64,000 nucleotides of DNA from Gammaproteobacteria bacterium (GCA_015487785.1 WFPC01000055.1:62001-126000); one strand, 5' to 3'; positions 19,470 to 30,421 are shown, counted from the stretch's first letter. The notes: generated by a model from the sequence alone, not told the origin. Numbers and translations are program-made.

Positions 19470-21389
19470 TCACTCTTCGGTGTGTTTTTCCTTGCAGGCA
19501 TTTTTTCCCAGTATGGCCGTGACGTCTTCACCGCTGAGAACCTCGCGGCGCTCCAGTTCGGCCGCCAGTTTGTCCAGCAGAGTGCGGTTGTCGCGCAGTA
19601 TTTTTTCTGCCCGCCGGCGTCCCTCCTCTACCAACGCCCGGGTTTCGGCATCGATGAGGCGGGCGGTTTCCTCGCTGTAGTTGCGTTCTTCGGTGCTCTG
19701 GTTCAGGAACTGGAGCTGTTGGCGACGTCCCCAAGTGAGTGGGCCCAGCTTTTCGCTCATGCCCAGTTGAGTAACCATGCCGCGGGCGATTTCGGAGGCC
19801 CTCTCCAAATCGTTGGCGGCGCCACTGGAGATATTGCCCAGTACGATTTCCTCGGCGGTGCGTCCCCCCAGCAGAATGGCAATCTGATCTTTCAGTTCTT
19901 GTTCTGTGGAAAGAAATTTTTCCTCCACCGGCAGTTGCAGGGTATAGCCCAGTGCGGCCACCCCGCGTGGAATGATGGAGACCTTGTGCACTGGCTCCCC
20001 TGTGGGGACACATTCGGCCACCAGGGTATGCCCGGACTCATGCACCGCAACACGGTGTTTTTCTTGTGGGCTGAGGCCGCGATTCTTTTTCTCGGGGCCG
20101 GCGATGACACGGTCGATGGCGGCCTCGAAGTCGGCCATGGTGATGGCGTCGTGCTTGTGACGAATAGCCAGGATGGCCGCTTCATTGGCGATGTTGGCCA
20201 GGTCAGCACCAACGAAGCCCGGTGTACGTTGCGCCACCACGCGCAGATCCACGTCATTGGCTAGTTTCATTTTGCGCGTGTGCAATTCGAGAATGGCGAT
20301 GCGCGCCTCCAGGTCGGGTTTGTCCACCACGATCTGGCGATCGAAGCGCCCGGCGCGCAACAGAGCCTTGTCGAGAATTTCCGGGCGGTTGGTGGCCGCC
20401 ATCACCACCACGCCGACTGAAGGATCGAAGCCGTCCATTTCGGTGAGCAATTGGTTGAGTGTCTGCTCACGCTCGTCGTGGCCACCGCTCATGGCCGGAG
20501 CTATGCCCCGTGCACCACCAATGGCGTCGAGTTCGTCGATGAAAACGATACAAGGCGCTTTCTGCCGGGCCTGTTCGAACAGTTCGCGCACTCGCGCCGC
20601 GCCCACGCCGACGAACATTTCGATAAACTCGGAGCCGCTGATATTGAAAAAGGGCACCTTGGCTTCTCCGGCCACTGCGCGGGCCAGAAGGGTCTTGCCC
20701 GTACCGGGAGGGCCCACCAGCAATACGCCCTTGGGGGCATGGCCGCCTAGGCGCTGGATGGTGGAGGGGTCACGCAAAAAGGCAATGGTTTCACCCAATT
20801 CGATTTTGGCCTCTTCGTTGCCGGCAACATCCTTGAAAGTGACTTTCACATCGCCTTCGGCATGGATGCGAATGCGATTGCCGATATTGAGGAAACCCTT
20901 ACCGGCACCGCCCATGCGTCTGGCCATCCAGCCCCACAGCAGAAACAGCAGGCCAAAGGGCAGCACCCAGTTGAAAAAGAAATTGCTCAGCCAGTTGTGG
21001 CCGGGTCGTACGATGTACTTGACGCCTTTCTCCTCCAGTTCCTTGGCCAAATCCGTATTCCACAGGGGAACGGTGACGAAGCGCTTGGGCTGGCCGGTAA
21101 GCGGATCGGTCTCGGTGAGCGTGCCGGTGATGACCTTTTCGGTTACCAGGGCCTCTTGTACCTCACCCTTGTCCACCCGCTGCAGAAACTCGCTGTAGGG
21201 GATTTCTTCCTGGGGGGGGACGTCTTGCAGCCCCTGCCAGGTGAATAGAGACAGCAGGATGAACACGAGATAGAGCCACAGCAGCGACCCCGGGCTCTGC
21301 CAAAACGAGGGCTTGCCCTTGCCCGGTGGCTTGTTGATCTCTATTTCGGGCTTGTTCGGGGACGTTTCAAACTTGGTGGTTTCTTTCAT
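19470..21389 (-). CDS. ftsH: ATP-dependent zinc metalloprotease FtsH
   Basis: AAA+ Walker [17 protein letters not shown] zinc site, N-terminal TM segments. Confidence 0.95.
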   Translation of the reverse strand: MKETTKFETSPNKPEIEINKPPGKGKPSFWQSPGSLLWLYLVFILLSLFTWQGLQDVPPQEEIPYSEFLQRVDKGEVQEALVTEKVITGTLTETDPLTGQPKRFVTVPLWNTDLAKELEEKGVKYIVRPGHNWLSNFFFNWVLPFGLLFLLWGWMARRMGGAGKGFLNIGNRIRIHAEGDVKVTFKDVAGNEEAKIELGETIAFLRDPSTIQRLGGHAPKGVLLVGPPGTGKTLLARAVAGEAKVPFFNISGSEFIEMFVGVGAARVRELFEQARQKAPCIVFIDELDAIGGARGIAPAMSGGHDEREQTLNQLLTEMDGFDPSVGVVVMAATNRPEILDKALLRAGRFDRQIVVDKPDLEARIAILELHTRKMKLANDVDLRVVAQRTPGFVGADLANIANEAAILAIRHKHDAITMADFEAAIDRVIAGPEKKNRGLSPQEKHRVAVHESGHTLVAECVPTGEPVHKVSIIPRGVAALGYTLQLPVEEKFLSTEQELKDQIAILLGGRTAEEIVLGNISSGAANDLERASEIARGMVTQLGMSEKLGPLTWGRRQQLQFLNQSTEERNYSEETARLIDAETRALVEEGRRRAEKILRDNRTLLDKLAAELERREVLSGEDVTAILGKNACKEKHTEE

Positions 21390-21735
21390 GATAATGCTCC
21401 CGCCTGTTGTGTGCTTTCCCATTGGTGGCAGAAAGTGAGTATCCTATTCCCTCGATATAGGTCCATTGTCAGGCATTGCAAGGCTTGCACATGGCCCTGT
21501 CCGGAATGGAGACGGTAAAAGAGCCAGACAGTGGAAAAGCTTGCTTGCAGAAGTATTTTGCGTTGTTCAAAATGTGCCAGGTGGCTCACCGGCTCACCTG
21601 AATAAAGCGATAAGTCACCAAATAATGAATGGTTATGGATGAAGCATGCCCAAGCGACTCAAGCCACTGTATCCCGACAGCCTGAAAAACATCAACAAAA
21701 TAACCAGTAGGGCATTGTTCCTTTGTCGTGTTTCC

Positions 21736-24006
21736 CTATTTGGTCAGCGAGATGAACAGTTGGGGCAGTTTTTCCGGTAGTCGTTCCACCCGGTCGATCA
21801 CGGTATAGTGTTGGCCGAAGATGTCGGCAACATAGTCGTCGGCCTTGGGGTCCAGGTTGATGCAGTGGATGTAGACGCCCTGCTGGTCCAGTTCCTGAAC
21901 GGCCTTGTGACAGTCATGAATGAGGTGGCGATCGTCGTCCACGTCGATGTCGGAGGGTTCACCATCGGTAAGAACCAACAATAGCTTTTTGTCGGCCTTG
22001 CGGGCCTTGAGATAATGGCCTGCATGGCGGATGGCGGCACCCATGCGGGTGGAGTAACCCGCTTCCATGGCCGCCAGCCGGGCCTTGACTTCGGCGCCCC
22101 AGTGTTCACTGAACCCCTTGATATGCTGGTAGCGTACTTCGTGTCGGGTATTGGAGGAGAACCCGGCAATGGCGAATTCGTCGCCCACGCCTTCGATGGT
22201 GTGGGCGAGCAGGGAGACGGCTTCCTGGCTGAGTTGCAGGATGGTTTGTTCGCACCCGGGTGGGGTGTCGTCGAGCGAGGCGGAGAGATCGAGCAGCAGG
22301 GTGACGGCGATATCACGGCCGTCGTGGCGGTGACTCATGTTGATGCGCGGATCGGGGGTATGTCCGCTTCTGAAGTCGATCAATGAGCGGATGGCGACGT
22401 CGAGATCGAGTTCGCTGCCGTCTTCCTGATAGCGTATACGCACGTATTGTTGAGGCTTGAGCAACTCCATGAGTTGTTTGAGCCGGCGGGCGAGGATGGC
22501 GTGCTTGTTCAGCAGACGGTCTATCAGGTCGGGGTCGCCGCTGGGGTGAAGGCTTTCGTAGAGGCTGACCCAGTCAGGGCGGAAGGTTTTGCTGTGGTAA
22601 TCCCATTCCGGGTAGAGCCTGGGTGGCAGGGTTTGCATGTCTTCTTGTTGCTGGGTCCGCTGTTTGGGGTCGTCGAAGCTTTCTTCCTCGTCGCCGGATT
22701 CGATGAAGCGCCAAAGGTGACGGTTGTCATCACGATAGCCGACTTCGGTGTTTTCAAAATGGATGTTGGGTAGTTGGTCGGATTGGCGCCGGGTTTGGGC
22801 TACGAAGGCCAGGGCGAGGGTGGCGATGGTGCGGGTGTCTTGCGCGCCTTCGGCCATGAGCTGGTGAAAGCGCTGGCTGAATTCGACCACGAAGGGATTG
22901 AGGTAGCCGTGGCCGTCGGCATCGAGCATGGCGTAGGAGACCATGGCCAGGCGATGCCGAATGCAGGACTGTGTTTCGGGGTTGCAAGCGTTTTCGTCCG
23001 GTCGCGGGTGCAGGGCGAGAAGAATGCGCCGCAGGCCCGGGTAGCGTTGGCAGGCCAGGTGGTCTACGCGGGCGTCTTCGAAGGTTTCGATGGCGAGGCG
23101 CTGAAAAGGGCTGAAGTTGTCGGCAATGATGGCCTCGCTCCAGCGCTGGTGGGCGGCACAATGGGCCAACAGCGCCCGGTATCGGTCGATGCCGCTGACA
23201 CCGTGGCTAGCATCGTAGGCGTCGGGCAGGCGGATACCGAGCGCATCGTAATAGGGGCGTGGCTTGCGCAGTTCATCGAAGGCTTCGGAATAGGGAACCA
23301 GGAAGGTCTTGCTGTTCCACAGAGCCTTGAGGTAGAGGTTGAGTTTGCGTTCGTTGTCGATGAACAGGGTGCCCTGGCGCTCACGCTGCATGATGGCGCG
23401 GCTGTCGGCCGATTGCAGGCCAAAGTAGTCGCGTTGACGCTCGGGGTGCTTTGCATGGTTGCGGATGCCGTAGTCGATCCAGTTTTTCAGGCCTTCCAGC
23501 GAGAGCTGGCGCAGCAGCAGGGGCATGTTCTGCAGCATGTCGATGGCGCCAGGGCTGGGGTGGGTGGCATGAAATCCGTGGATGGAAACGGTTGTGCGCT
23601 CCATCATGTCGAGAATCAGCTCGACATAGTGGCGCAGCAGTTGTTCGCTACCCAGGCGGCGGGCGGCCTCGGCAATGGTCTGCAGAAAAAAAGGTATGGT
23701 TTTGCCATTGGGGGTGCGTGAGATTTGCCATACCGTTTGGGCGATCAGCGAGAGGCTGTTTTCGCCTATGCGGGCTGCTACACGAGGCATCTCCTCCAGG
23801 TAGGTGAGCACGGGCTCGAAGCCGCGGCCGATCATGCAGATCAATGAGGCGCCGTCGAGATAGTCCTTGAGGCCGGCCTCGGAGAGCAGGCTCACGGCTT
23901 CTTCCATGCAATCGGGGAAAACCTGTTCCAGTTCGGCGAAATTACAGTTGAGACGTTCGCGGTAATGGGCCAGTTCGTCCTTGGGGATGCACAGTTTCAT
24001 GCTCAT
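21736..24006 (-). CDS. cbbO: RuBisCO activase-associated VWA-domain protein CbbO
   Basis: C-terminal VWA/MIDAS 'DLSASLDDT'; order cbbM-cbbQ-cbbO; NorD/CbbO-like N-terminus. Confidence 0.9.
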   Translation of the reverse strand: MSMKLCIPKDELAHYRERLNCNFAELEQVFPDCMEEAVSLLSEAGLKDYLDGASLICMIGRGFEPVLTYLEEMPRVAARIGENSLSLIAQTVWQISRTPNGKTIPFFLQTIAEAARRLGSEQLLRHYVELILDMMERTTVSIHGFHATHPSPGAIDMLQNMPLLLRQLSLEGLKNWIDYGIRNHAKHPERQRDYFGLQSADSRAIMQRERQGTLFIDNERKLNLYLKALWNSKTFLVPYSEAFDELRKPRPYYDALGIRLPDAYDASHGVSGIDRYRALLAHCAAHQRWSEAIIADNFSPFQRLAIETFEDARVDHLACQRYPGLRRILLALHPRPDENACNPETQSCIRHRLAMVSYAMLDADGHGYLNPFVVEFSQRFHQLMAEGAQDTRTIATLALAFVAQTRRQSDQLPNIHFENTEVGYRDDNRHLWRFIESGDEEESFDDPKQRTQQQEDMQTLPPRLYPEWDYHSKTFRPDWVSLYESLHPSGDPDLIDRLLNKHAILARRLKQLMELLKPQQYVRIRYQEDGSELDLDVAIRSLIDFRSGHTPDPRINMSHRHDGRDIAVTLLLDLSASLDDTPPGCEQTILQLSQEAVSLLAHTIEGVGDEFAIAGFSSNTRHEVRYQHIKGFSEHWGAEVKARLAAMEAGYSTRMGAAIRHAGHYLKARKADKKLLLVLTDGEPSDIDVDDDRHLIHDCHKAVQELDQQGVYIHCINLDPKADDYVADIFGQHYTVIDRVERLPEKLPQLFISLTK

Positions 24007-24027
24007 GACGAGGTCCTCGTGGCGTGT

Positions 24028-24837
24028 TCAGCCAAATACACTGTCGATGGCGTGGTTCAGGGTGTCGCAGATGTCGGGGTCGTCGGTGATGGGGCGCACC
24101 AGGGCGGCCTGACAGGCTTCGGCGGGCGGCATGCCGTTGCCGATGAGGGTGGCCGCGTAGACCAGTAGGCGGGTGGATACGCCCTCGTCCAAGCCATGGC
24201 CCTTGAGATTGCGCGCCGTGGCGGCCAGTTGAACCAGTTTCCCGGCGATTTCGCCATCGATGCCGGTTTCCTGCTGTAGGATACCGCGCTCCAGTTCGGC
24301 CGGGGCATAATCGAAGTCCAGGGCGACAAAACGTTGTTTGGTGGACTGCTTGAGATCCTTCATCAGGCTTTGGTAGCCGGGGTTATAGGAAATCACCAAC
24401 TGGAAGTCGGGGTGCGCTTCCACCAGTTCGCCTTTCTTGTCTAGGGGCAGGGTACGGCGATGATCGGTGAGCGGGTGAATGACCACGGTGGTGTCCTGGC
24501 GGGCTTCCACCACTTCGTCGAGGTAACAGATGGCACCGATGCGGGCCGCGGTGGTCAGGGGGCCGTCGAGCCAGCGGGTGCCATCGGCATCGAGCAGGTA
24601 GCGGCCAACTAGATCCGAGGCGGTCATGTCTTCATTGCAAGCCACGGTGATCAGTGGTTTTCCCAGTTTCCAGGCCATGTGCTCGATGAAGCGCGACTTG
24701 CCACAGCCGGTGGGGCCCTTGACCATCACCGGAAGACGAGAACGGTAGGCGGCTTCATAGAGTGCGATCTCGTTGCCCTGGGGATGGTAGAAAGGTTCGC
24801 TGCTGATCTCAAACGGGGTGGTGTCGATGTCTGTCAT
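24028..24837 (-). CDS. cbbQ: RuBisCO activase AAA+ ATPase CbbQ
   Basis: Walker A GPTGCGKS; 'LDEVVEARQDTTVVIHPLTDHRRTLPLDK'. Confidence 0.94.
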   Translation of the reverse strand: MTDIDTTPFEISSEPFYHPQGNEIALYEAAYRSRLPVMVKGPTGCGKSRFIEHMAWKLGKPLITVACNEDMTASDLVGRYLLDADGTRWLDGPLTTAARIGAICYLDEVVEARQDTTVVIHPLTDHRRTLPLDKKGELVEAHPDFQLVISYNPGYQSLMKDLKQSTKQRFVALDFDYAPAELERGILQQETGIDGEIAGKLVQLAATARNLKGHGLDEGVSTRLLVYAATLIGNGMPPAEACQAALVRPITDDPDICDTLNHAIDSVFG

Positions 24838-24862
24838 GGAAATCACCTTTATGCATGGGGAA

Positions 24863-24890
24863 AAAAAGCCCCTGTGCACAGGGGCTTTTT
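24863..24890. terminator. Perfect 28-nt palindrome between cbbM and cbbQ; candidate attenuating terminator
   Basis: AAAAAGCCCCTGTG|CACAGGGGCTTTTT; on the minus strand the arm ends in a T-run. Confidence 0.75.
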
Positions 24891-24915
24891 GGGATGATGC
24901 CAAGTAGCGGATGTA

Positions 24916-26295
24916 TTACTTGTGCACGCCCAGCTTTTCGCGCCAGCCGGGGTACAGGGCATCGGCATCGTGCGGGAAGGATTCGAACGCACGGGCGAAT
25001 TCCTTGTGCTCCTTGGCCCATTCGATGGGGTCGGCGCCGGCCTTCCAGCACTCGTAAGCCTGGCGCAGGGAGATGGCGCCGGCCGCCGGGCTGTCGATGT
25101 GGCCGTAGGAACCACCGCCTGCGGTGTTGATGACATTGCCGTGGCCCAGGTTTTCGAAGAAGCCAGGCAGGCGCAGGGCGTTCATGCCACCGGAGATGAT
25201 GGGCGTGGTGGGTTTCATGCCATACCATTTCTGGTAATAGGCAGGGCCCTGGTATTCGTCGCGCTCGATGATGTAGGCAATGGCGCGGTCGTCCTTGTCG
25301 CCTTCCATCTTACCGTAACCCATGGTGCCCACGTGGATCCCGGAAGCACCTTGCAGTCGACTCATCTTGGCCAGTACGTAGGCGGTGTAGCCACGCTTGG
25401 AGGAGGGTGAAGTCACGGCACCGTGACCGGCACGGTGATAGTGCAGGTATTGGTTGGGAAACCAGCGACGAGCGGTGGTGACCATGCCGGGGCCGCCTAC
25501 GTAGCCATCCACCAGGAAGGCCACCTTGTCGGCGTCGGGACCGAAGGTTTCCAGGATGTATTCGCCGCGGGCGATCATCTCGCTGTGATCATCGGCGGTG
25601 ATGTTGGCCGAGAACAGCTTGGCCTGGCCGCTTTCGTCCTGGGCGCGTTTCATGGCATCGGCCACCAGGGGGATGACCTTCTTCATGGGCGCGAACACCT
25701 GGTTGCCCTGGGGTTCGTCGTTCTTGATGAAGTCGCCGCCCAGCCAGAACTGGTAGGCTGCCTCGGCGAAGGGCTCGGGGCGCAGACCCAGCTTGGGCTT
25801 GATGATGGTGCCGGCGATGTAGCCACCATCCTTGACGGGACGGCCGAGGATGCGCCACAGGTCGGAGATGTCCTTGGAGGGGCCGTCGAACAGCTCGATG
25901 GCGCGACGGGGCATGTAGAAATCGTACATCTTGGCGTGTTCGATGTCGCCCATGCCCTGGTTGTTGCCGATGGTCAGGGTCAGAAAGGAGACGATCATCA
26001 TGCGTCCGTCGGTGATGTTGCGGTCGAACAGATCGATGGGATAGGCGATGCGCATGTCCTCATTGGCTTCATCGATGTGATAGACCAGGGCGTCGACCCC
26101 CTTGGTGAATTCGTCGGTGGTGGATACTTCCACGTTGGTGCCGGTGGAGGACTCGGCGGCAAAGTGCGCCGCAGCTTCCAGGTAGCCATAGCCGGGTTTG
26201 GGCTTCATTTTGTAGGCAACCAGGATGTGTTGGCCGCCGGCGATCAGGTCTTCTTCTTTCAGGCTCAGATCGGCGTAACGATTGGATTGATCCAT
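24916..26295 (-). CDS. cbbM: Ribulose-1,5-bisphosphate carboxylase/oxygenase, form II
   Basis: 459 aa; '[43 protein letters not shown]' and '[42 protein letters not shown]'. Confidence 0.98.
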   Translation of the reverse strand: MDQSNRYADLSLKEEDLIAGGQHILVAYKMKPKPGYGYLEAAAHFAAESSTGTNVEVSTTDEFTKGVDALVYHIDEANEDMRIAYPIDLFDRNITDGRMMIVSFLTLTIGNNQGMGDIEHAKMYDFYMPRRAIELFDGPSKDISDLWRILGRPVKDGGYIAGTIIKPKLGLRPEPFAEAAYQFWLGGDFIKNDEPQGNQVFAPMKKVIPLVADAMKRAQDESGQAKLFSANITADDHSEMIARGEYILETFGPDADKVAFLVDGYVGGPGMVTTARRWFPNQYLHYHRAGHGAVTSPSSKRGYTAYVLAKMSRLQGASGIHVGTMGYGKMEGDKDDRAIAYIIERDEYQGPAYYQKWYGMKPTTPIISGGMNALRLPGFFENLGHGNVINTAGGGSYGHIDSPAAGAISLRQAYECWKAGADPIEWAKEHKEFARAFESFPHDADALYPGWREKLGVHK

Positions 26296-26431
26296 GGGGT
26301 TTCTCCTGTAGTGGTCATATGTCGCCGGTCTGACTCATGGCGCCCGGCGTGATTGATTCGAGGGTTCCGAATCGACCGGCCGAATCATATGCGAACAGAA
26401 CCATCATTAATAATCAATCTTAATCATAAAA

Positions 26432-26484
26432 ATGATAAGTATTGACTTATGGTTCATATATTTATCATGTCCCGTGTCCATAAG
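26432..26484. promoter_or_regulatory. Cluster of inverted half-sites in the cbbM / GGDEF-EAL divergent region; candidate CbbR operator
   Basis: ATAAGT-ATTG-ACTTAT (26435-26450), CTTATGG (26446-26452) with CCATAAG (26478-26484), ATGATAA (26432-26438) with TTATCAT (26462-26468). Confidence 0.5.
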
Positions 26485-26628
26485 TTTACTGAAGTAATGG
26501 GTTTCGGTTGCCGACAAAGGGAAATCGAAAGCATGGGGATTGCCGAGGCGGAACCCTGTTTTTTGCGGCAATTTTATTGCCTTAAGGTGTGTGTGGTATT
26601 CAGGTTGCGTCTACATGACTAATACACT

Positions 26629-28812
26629 ATGGTTTGCGTGTTATTTCCATCGGTTCGAGTGGCGCGCATGAGCATGAGGGAAGCCGTCGATATCCCGTCC
26701 GTACCGTTTTCTGCTAGTGATGATCTGGCTCCAGGTCTTGAGAGACAGCTCGAGGGTGTGTTGCGGACCATTATCCAGTTGCCTTGGCTGGGGGCCAATG
26801 CCGGTGGCATTTTTCTGGCCGATCCCGAATCGCGTCGGCTGGAGCTGGTGAGCCAAATCAATTTCACGCCTTTTATACGCGGCACTTGTGCCCAGGTGGC
26901 CTATGGTCATTGCCTGTGTGGTCGGGTGGCGGAGTCGCAGCGCTTGTTGTATGTGTCTTGCGTGGATGAGCGCCACGAGGTGCATTACGAGGGGATGAGC
27001 GAGCATGGCCACTATGTGGTGCCCATTCAGGATGCCGGTCGGCTGTTGGGGGTGATGACGCTGTACGTGGCGCCCGGTCATGTCTATAACGAAGCCGAGG
27101 CCGCCACGCTGGAAAACTTTGCCAGCACCCTGGCTGCCATCCTGCTGGCTGCCCGCCAGCGGCGCAATCACGACCTGTTTTCTCTGATCGTGGCCAATAG
27201 TTCCCATGGAGTGATGATCACCGATCGCGAGCGGCGCATACTCTGGGTCAATCCCGCATTCGAGAAAACCACCGGTTACACCCTGGACGAGGTGCGTGGT
27301 GAGACACCGGCCCTGCTGAGTTCGGGGCGTCACGACAAAGCCTTTTACCGGCGCATGTGGGATCGCATCGGGCGTGAGGCGTGCTGGCAGGGGGAGGTCT
27401 GGAACCGGCGCAAGAGCGGGGAAGTGTATCCGGAATGGTTGAACATCATCGCCCTGCGCAACGACGAGGGTGAGGTGGTCCGTTACGCGGGGATGTTCGT
27501 CGATCTGAGCGAAATACGCCAGGCGGAGGAAAAGATCTGGCAGTTGGCCTATCACGACAAGCTCACCGGTCTGGCCAATGAGGAGCGCTTGCGTGATCGG
27601 CTCGATGAGCAACTCGGGCAGTTGGGAGCATCTGTCTCGTCGCTGGTGTTATTGGCTTTCGATCTTGATTACTTTCACGATATCAACGAAGGTCTGGGGC
27701 GGCGCATCGGTGATCATGTGTTGCGGGAAGTTGCCGGGCGTTTGCGCGAGGCCTTTCCGGGCGCCATTGGCGCGCGCACCGGCGCCGATGAATTCATGCT
27801 GGCCGTGGCCGCGGCCGATAGTGTTGCCTTGAGCGAGCTGGGGCAGGCGTTGCAGCGATGTCTTGCCCGGCCCTTCGAGATCGAGCAACAGCGTTTGCAA
27901 CTGGACTGTACCGTGGGTGGGGCGCGGGCGCGCAAGGGCGATGATGCCGAAGCGTTGATACAGCGGGCCAATATGGCCTTGCGCCAGGCCCGGGACGAGG
28001 CGCTTGGCAGCATGCGGGAATTCGACGAGGAGGTGGGCCGTGAAATGGCCTTTCAGCGTTACGTGGCCACCCAGGTGGGACGTGCCGTGGCGCGGGGCGA
28101 ATTGATACCAGTGTACCAATTTCAATATGGGCGGGAGCGTAATCTGGTGGGTGCCGAAGTGCTGAGCCGGTGGTGCAGCCCGGAACACGGCTGGATTCCC
28201 CCCGACCGTTTCATTGCTCAGGCCGAGGTGCGCGGCAGCATTGCCGGTATCGGAAACTGGGTGTTCGAGCAGGCCATGGCGCAATGGCTGCGCTGGGTCG
28301 AGGAGGGGCGGATCGAGCGGGATCGTTTTACCATGGCGGTGAATGTGTCGCCGGTGCAGCTCATGATGCCGGAGACGGTGGGGAATTTTTTCGAACTCTG
28401 TCAGCGTTATGGCGTGCCGCCGGATCAGGTGGAAATCGAGTTGACAGAAACCGGCATCATGCGCTCGGGGCGTCATGTGGAGCGGGAACTTGCTGCCCTG
28501 GCGGAACGGGGATTCCGGGTAGCCATCGACGATTTTGGTACCGGGCATTCCTCCCTGGCGCGGCTGCATCGTTTTCCTCTCCACCGGCTGAAGGTCGACC
28601 GCGGCTTTGTCAGCCTGCTGGATCAAAATACCAAGCATCGCACCCTGGTGCGTACCATCATCAATCTGGCGCATGACCTCGGCTGCGAGGTGGTGGCCGA
28701 AGGTATCGAGACCGAGGCGCAGTGGGATATCCTGCTCGAGCTGGGGTGCGATTTCTTCCAGGGTTATCTTCTGGCGCGGCCGCTGGAGGCCGAGGCCTGT
28801 CGTTTCTACTGA
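26629..28812 (+). CDS. GAF-PAS-GGDEF-EAL cyclic-di-GMP signalling protein
   Basis: GAF 'GHCLCGRVAE...HGHYVVPI'; PAS; degenerate GGDEF 'RTGADEF'; EAL domain 'GAEVLSRW...NVSPVQL...ELTETGIM...IDDFGTGHSSLARL...KVDRGFV...VAEGIET...FFQGY'. Confidence 0.92.
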   Translation: MVCVLFPSVRVARMSMREAVDIPSVPFSASDDLAPGLERQLEGVLRTIIQLPWLGANAGGIFLADPESRRLELVSQINFTPFIRGTCAQVAYGHCLCGRVAESQRLLYVSCVDERHEVHYEGMSEHGHYVVPIQDAGRLLGVMTLYVAPGHVYNEAEAATLENFASTLAAILLAARQRRNHDLFSLIVANSSHGVMITDRERRILWVNPAFEKTTGYTLDEVRGETPALLSSGRHDKAFYRRMWDRIGREACWQGEVWNRRKSGEVYPEWLNIIALRNDEGEVVRYAGMFVDLSEIRQAEEKIWQLAYHDKLTGLANEERLRDRLDEQLGQLGASVSSLVLLAFDLDYFHDINEGLGRRIGDHVLREVAGRLREAFPGAIGARTGADEFMLAVAAADSVALSELGQALQRCLARPFEIEQQRLQLDCTVGGARARKGDDAEALIQRANMALRQARDEALGSMREFDEEVGREMAFQRYVATQVGRAVARGELIPVYQFQYGRERNLVGAEVLSRWCSPEHGWIPPDRFIAQAEVRGSIAGIGNWVFEQAMAQWLRWVEEGRIERDRFTMAVNVSPVQLMMPETVGNFFELCQRYGVPPDQVEIELTETGIMRSGRHVERELAALAERGFRVAIDDFGTGHSSLARLHRFPLHRLKVDRGFVSLLDQNTKHRTLVRTIINLAHDLGCEVVAEGIETEAQWDILLELGCDFFQGYLLARPLEAEACRFY

Positions 28813-28911
28813 GTCTTGCCTCCGCAGGCCACATCCCGGTGGCTGGAAAACCGCCGTTTTTCGCAGTGCTGTGAAATGTTCAGGGCAGGGCCAATGGTGG
28901 TTTTTCTGGTA

Positions 28912-28945
28912 TTGACTTATGCTATTATTGCGGATTATAAGTCAA
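28912..28945. promoter_or_regulatory. Inverted repeat and probable promoter upstream of cbbR-like gene
   Basis: TTGACTTAT-N16-ATAAGTCAA; includes -35 TTGACT and a -10-like TATAAG. Confidence 0.55.
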
Positions 28946-28961
28946 ACCTTATGGTTTCGGT

Positions 28962-29873
28962 ATGCATCTCACTCTGCGCCAATTACAGGTCTTCGAGTCG
29001 GTGGCGCGGCACCTTTCCTTTACTCGTGCGGCAGAGGAATTACATCTGAGCCAGCCGGCGGTATCCATGCAGATCAAACAACTGGAAGCCCAGGCCGGTC
29101 TGTCCCTGCTGGAGCAATATGGCAAGAAGAATGCGCTCACCGAGGCCGGGCGGGAGTTCTATCAATACAGCAAATCCATTTTGCAGCAGGTAGATGAGCT
29201 CGACGGCATCCTCCAGGAGCTGAAAGGGCTGCGCCGGGGTTGTCTGGATGTGGCGGTGGCCACCACGGCCAATGATTTTGCCACTCGTCTGCTGGCGGCC
29301 TTTGCGCGGGAGCACGAGGCTCTGAACTACCGTCTGGAGGTGAGTAACCGCGAGACCTTGTTGGCGCGCCTGGAAGCCAATGAAATGGATCTGGTGATCA
29401 TGGGGCGCCCGCCGGCCGACAAGCCGCTGGTCTCGGAACCTTTCATGGAAAATCCTCTGGTGGTGATTGCGCCACCGGAGCATGCCCTGGCCAATGAGCG
29501 CCAGATTGCCCTGGACAAGCTGGTGCGCGAACCCTTTGTGGTGCGGGAGAAGGTTTCGGGTACCCGCATTGCCATGGAGCGTTTTTTTCATCAGCACGGT
29601 TTCGAACTGGCCTCGCAGATGGAGCTGACCAGTAACGAATCCATCAAGCATGCCGTTCAGGCTGGGTTGGGGCTGGGTGTGGTATCTCGTCATACCTTGA
29701 GGCTGGAGCTGGAAACCGGCAGACTGGCCATTCTGGATGTGGAGGGGTTTCCCATCGTGCGGCATTGGTACCTGGTACATCGCCAGGGCAAGCGTCTGTC
29801 GGCGGTGGCGCAGGCCTTTCGGGAATTCGTGTTGAACCGGGGGGCGGCTTTCGCGCCGTTGCCCCGGGTATGA
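28962..29873 (+). CDS. cbbR: LysR-family transcriptional regulator, CbbR-like
   Basis: MHLTLRQLQVFESVARHLSFTRAAEELHLSQPAVSMQIKQLE...; near cbbM. Confidence 0.88.
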   Translation: MHLTLRQLQVFESVARHLSFTRAAEELHLSQPAVSMQIKQLEAQAGLSLLEQYGKKNALTEAGREFYQYSKSILQQVDELDGILQELKGLRRGCLDVAVATTANDFATRLLAAFAREHEALNYRLEVSNRETLLARLEANEMDLVIMGRPPADKPLVSEPFMENPLVVIAPPEHALANERQIALDKLVREPFVVREKVSGTRIAMERFFHQHGFELASQMELTSNESIKHAVQAGLGLGVVSRHTLRLELETGRLAILDVEGFPIVRHWYLVHRQGKRLSAVAQAFREFVLNRGAAFAPLPRV

Positions 29874-29882
29874 GGAGAAGGC

Positions 29883-30350
29883 ATGAAAATGACGCGCATG
29901 TTGACGGCATTGACCCTGGGGCTGGCGGTGACGGCCTGTGACCGGGGAGCTGGCACGCCCATGACCGCCTCATCCACGCCCCAGGCGCGGGTGAGCGATC
30001 CCGAGTTGTTGGCTTTGGGCAAGCAGGTGTTCATGGACAATTGTGCTCGTTGCCATGGCCGCCGGGCCGAGGGGGCGCCCGACTGGCGCACGCCCAATGC
30101 CCAGGGGCATTATCCACCGCCACCGCTCGATGGCAGCGGACATGCCTGGCATCATCCCAAGACCATGTTGCGCCAGGTGATTCGCGAGGGCAGCCCACCG
30201 GGGCCACAGGCGCGCATGCCGGCCTGGAAGGATCGTCTCTCGGAGCGGGAGATTCAGGCGGTGATCGCCTGGTTCCAATCCCTGTGGCCGGAACAGGTCT
30301 ATCAGGCATGGCAGCAGATGGATCGGCGAGCGGGGCAGAAAAATCAGTAA
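29883..30350 (+). CDS. Monoheme class I cytochrome c, probable lipoprotein
   Basis: lipobox-like 'AVTACD', 'CARCHG', 'ARMPAW'. Confidence 0.85.
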   Translation: MKMTRMLTALTLGLAVTACDRGAGTPMTASSTPQARVSDPELLALGKQVFMDNCARCHGRRAEGAPDWRTPNAQGHYPPPPLDGSGHAWHHPKTMLRQVIREGSPPGPQARMPAWKDRLSEREIQAVIAWFQSLWPEQVYQAWQQMDRRAGQKNQ

Positions 30351-30421
30351 TTCATGATATAGTGAACACTGTTGGCCCGTGTTTGGCCCGAACCCATGAA
30401 CATTGCTTGAGGAGACGCGTT

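Noticed and set aside
21646-21780. 44-codon plus-strand ORF (MPKRLKPLYPDSLKNINKITSRALFL...) between ftsH and cbbO
   Set aside because: Short, overlaps the cbbO 3' end in antisense, no homology recognised.
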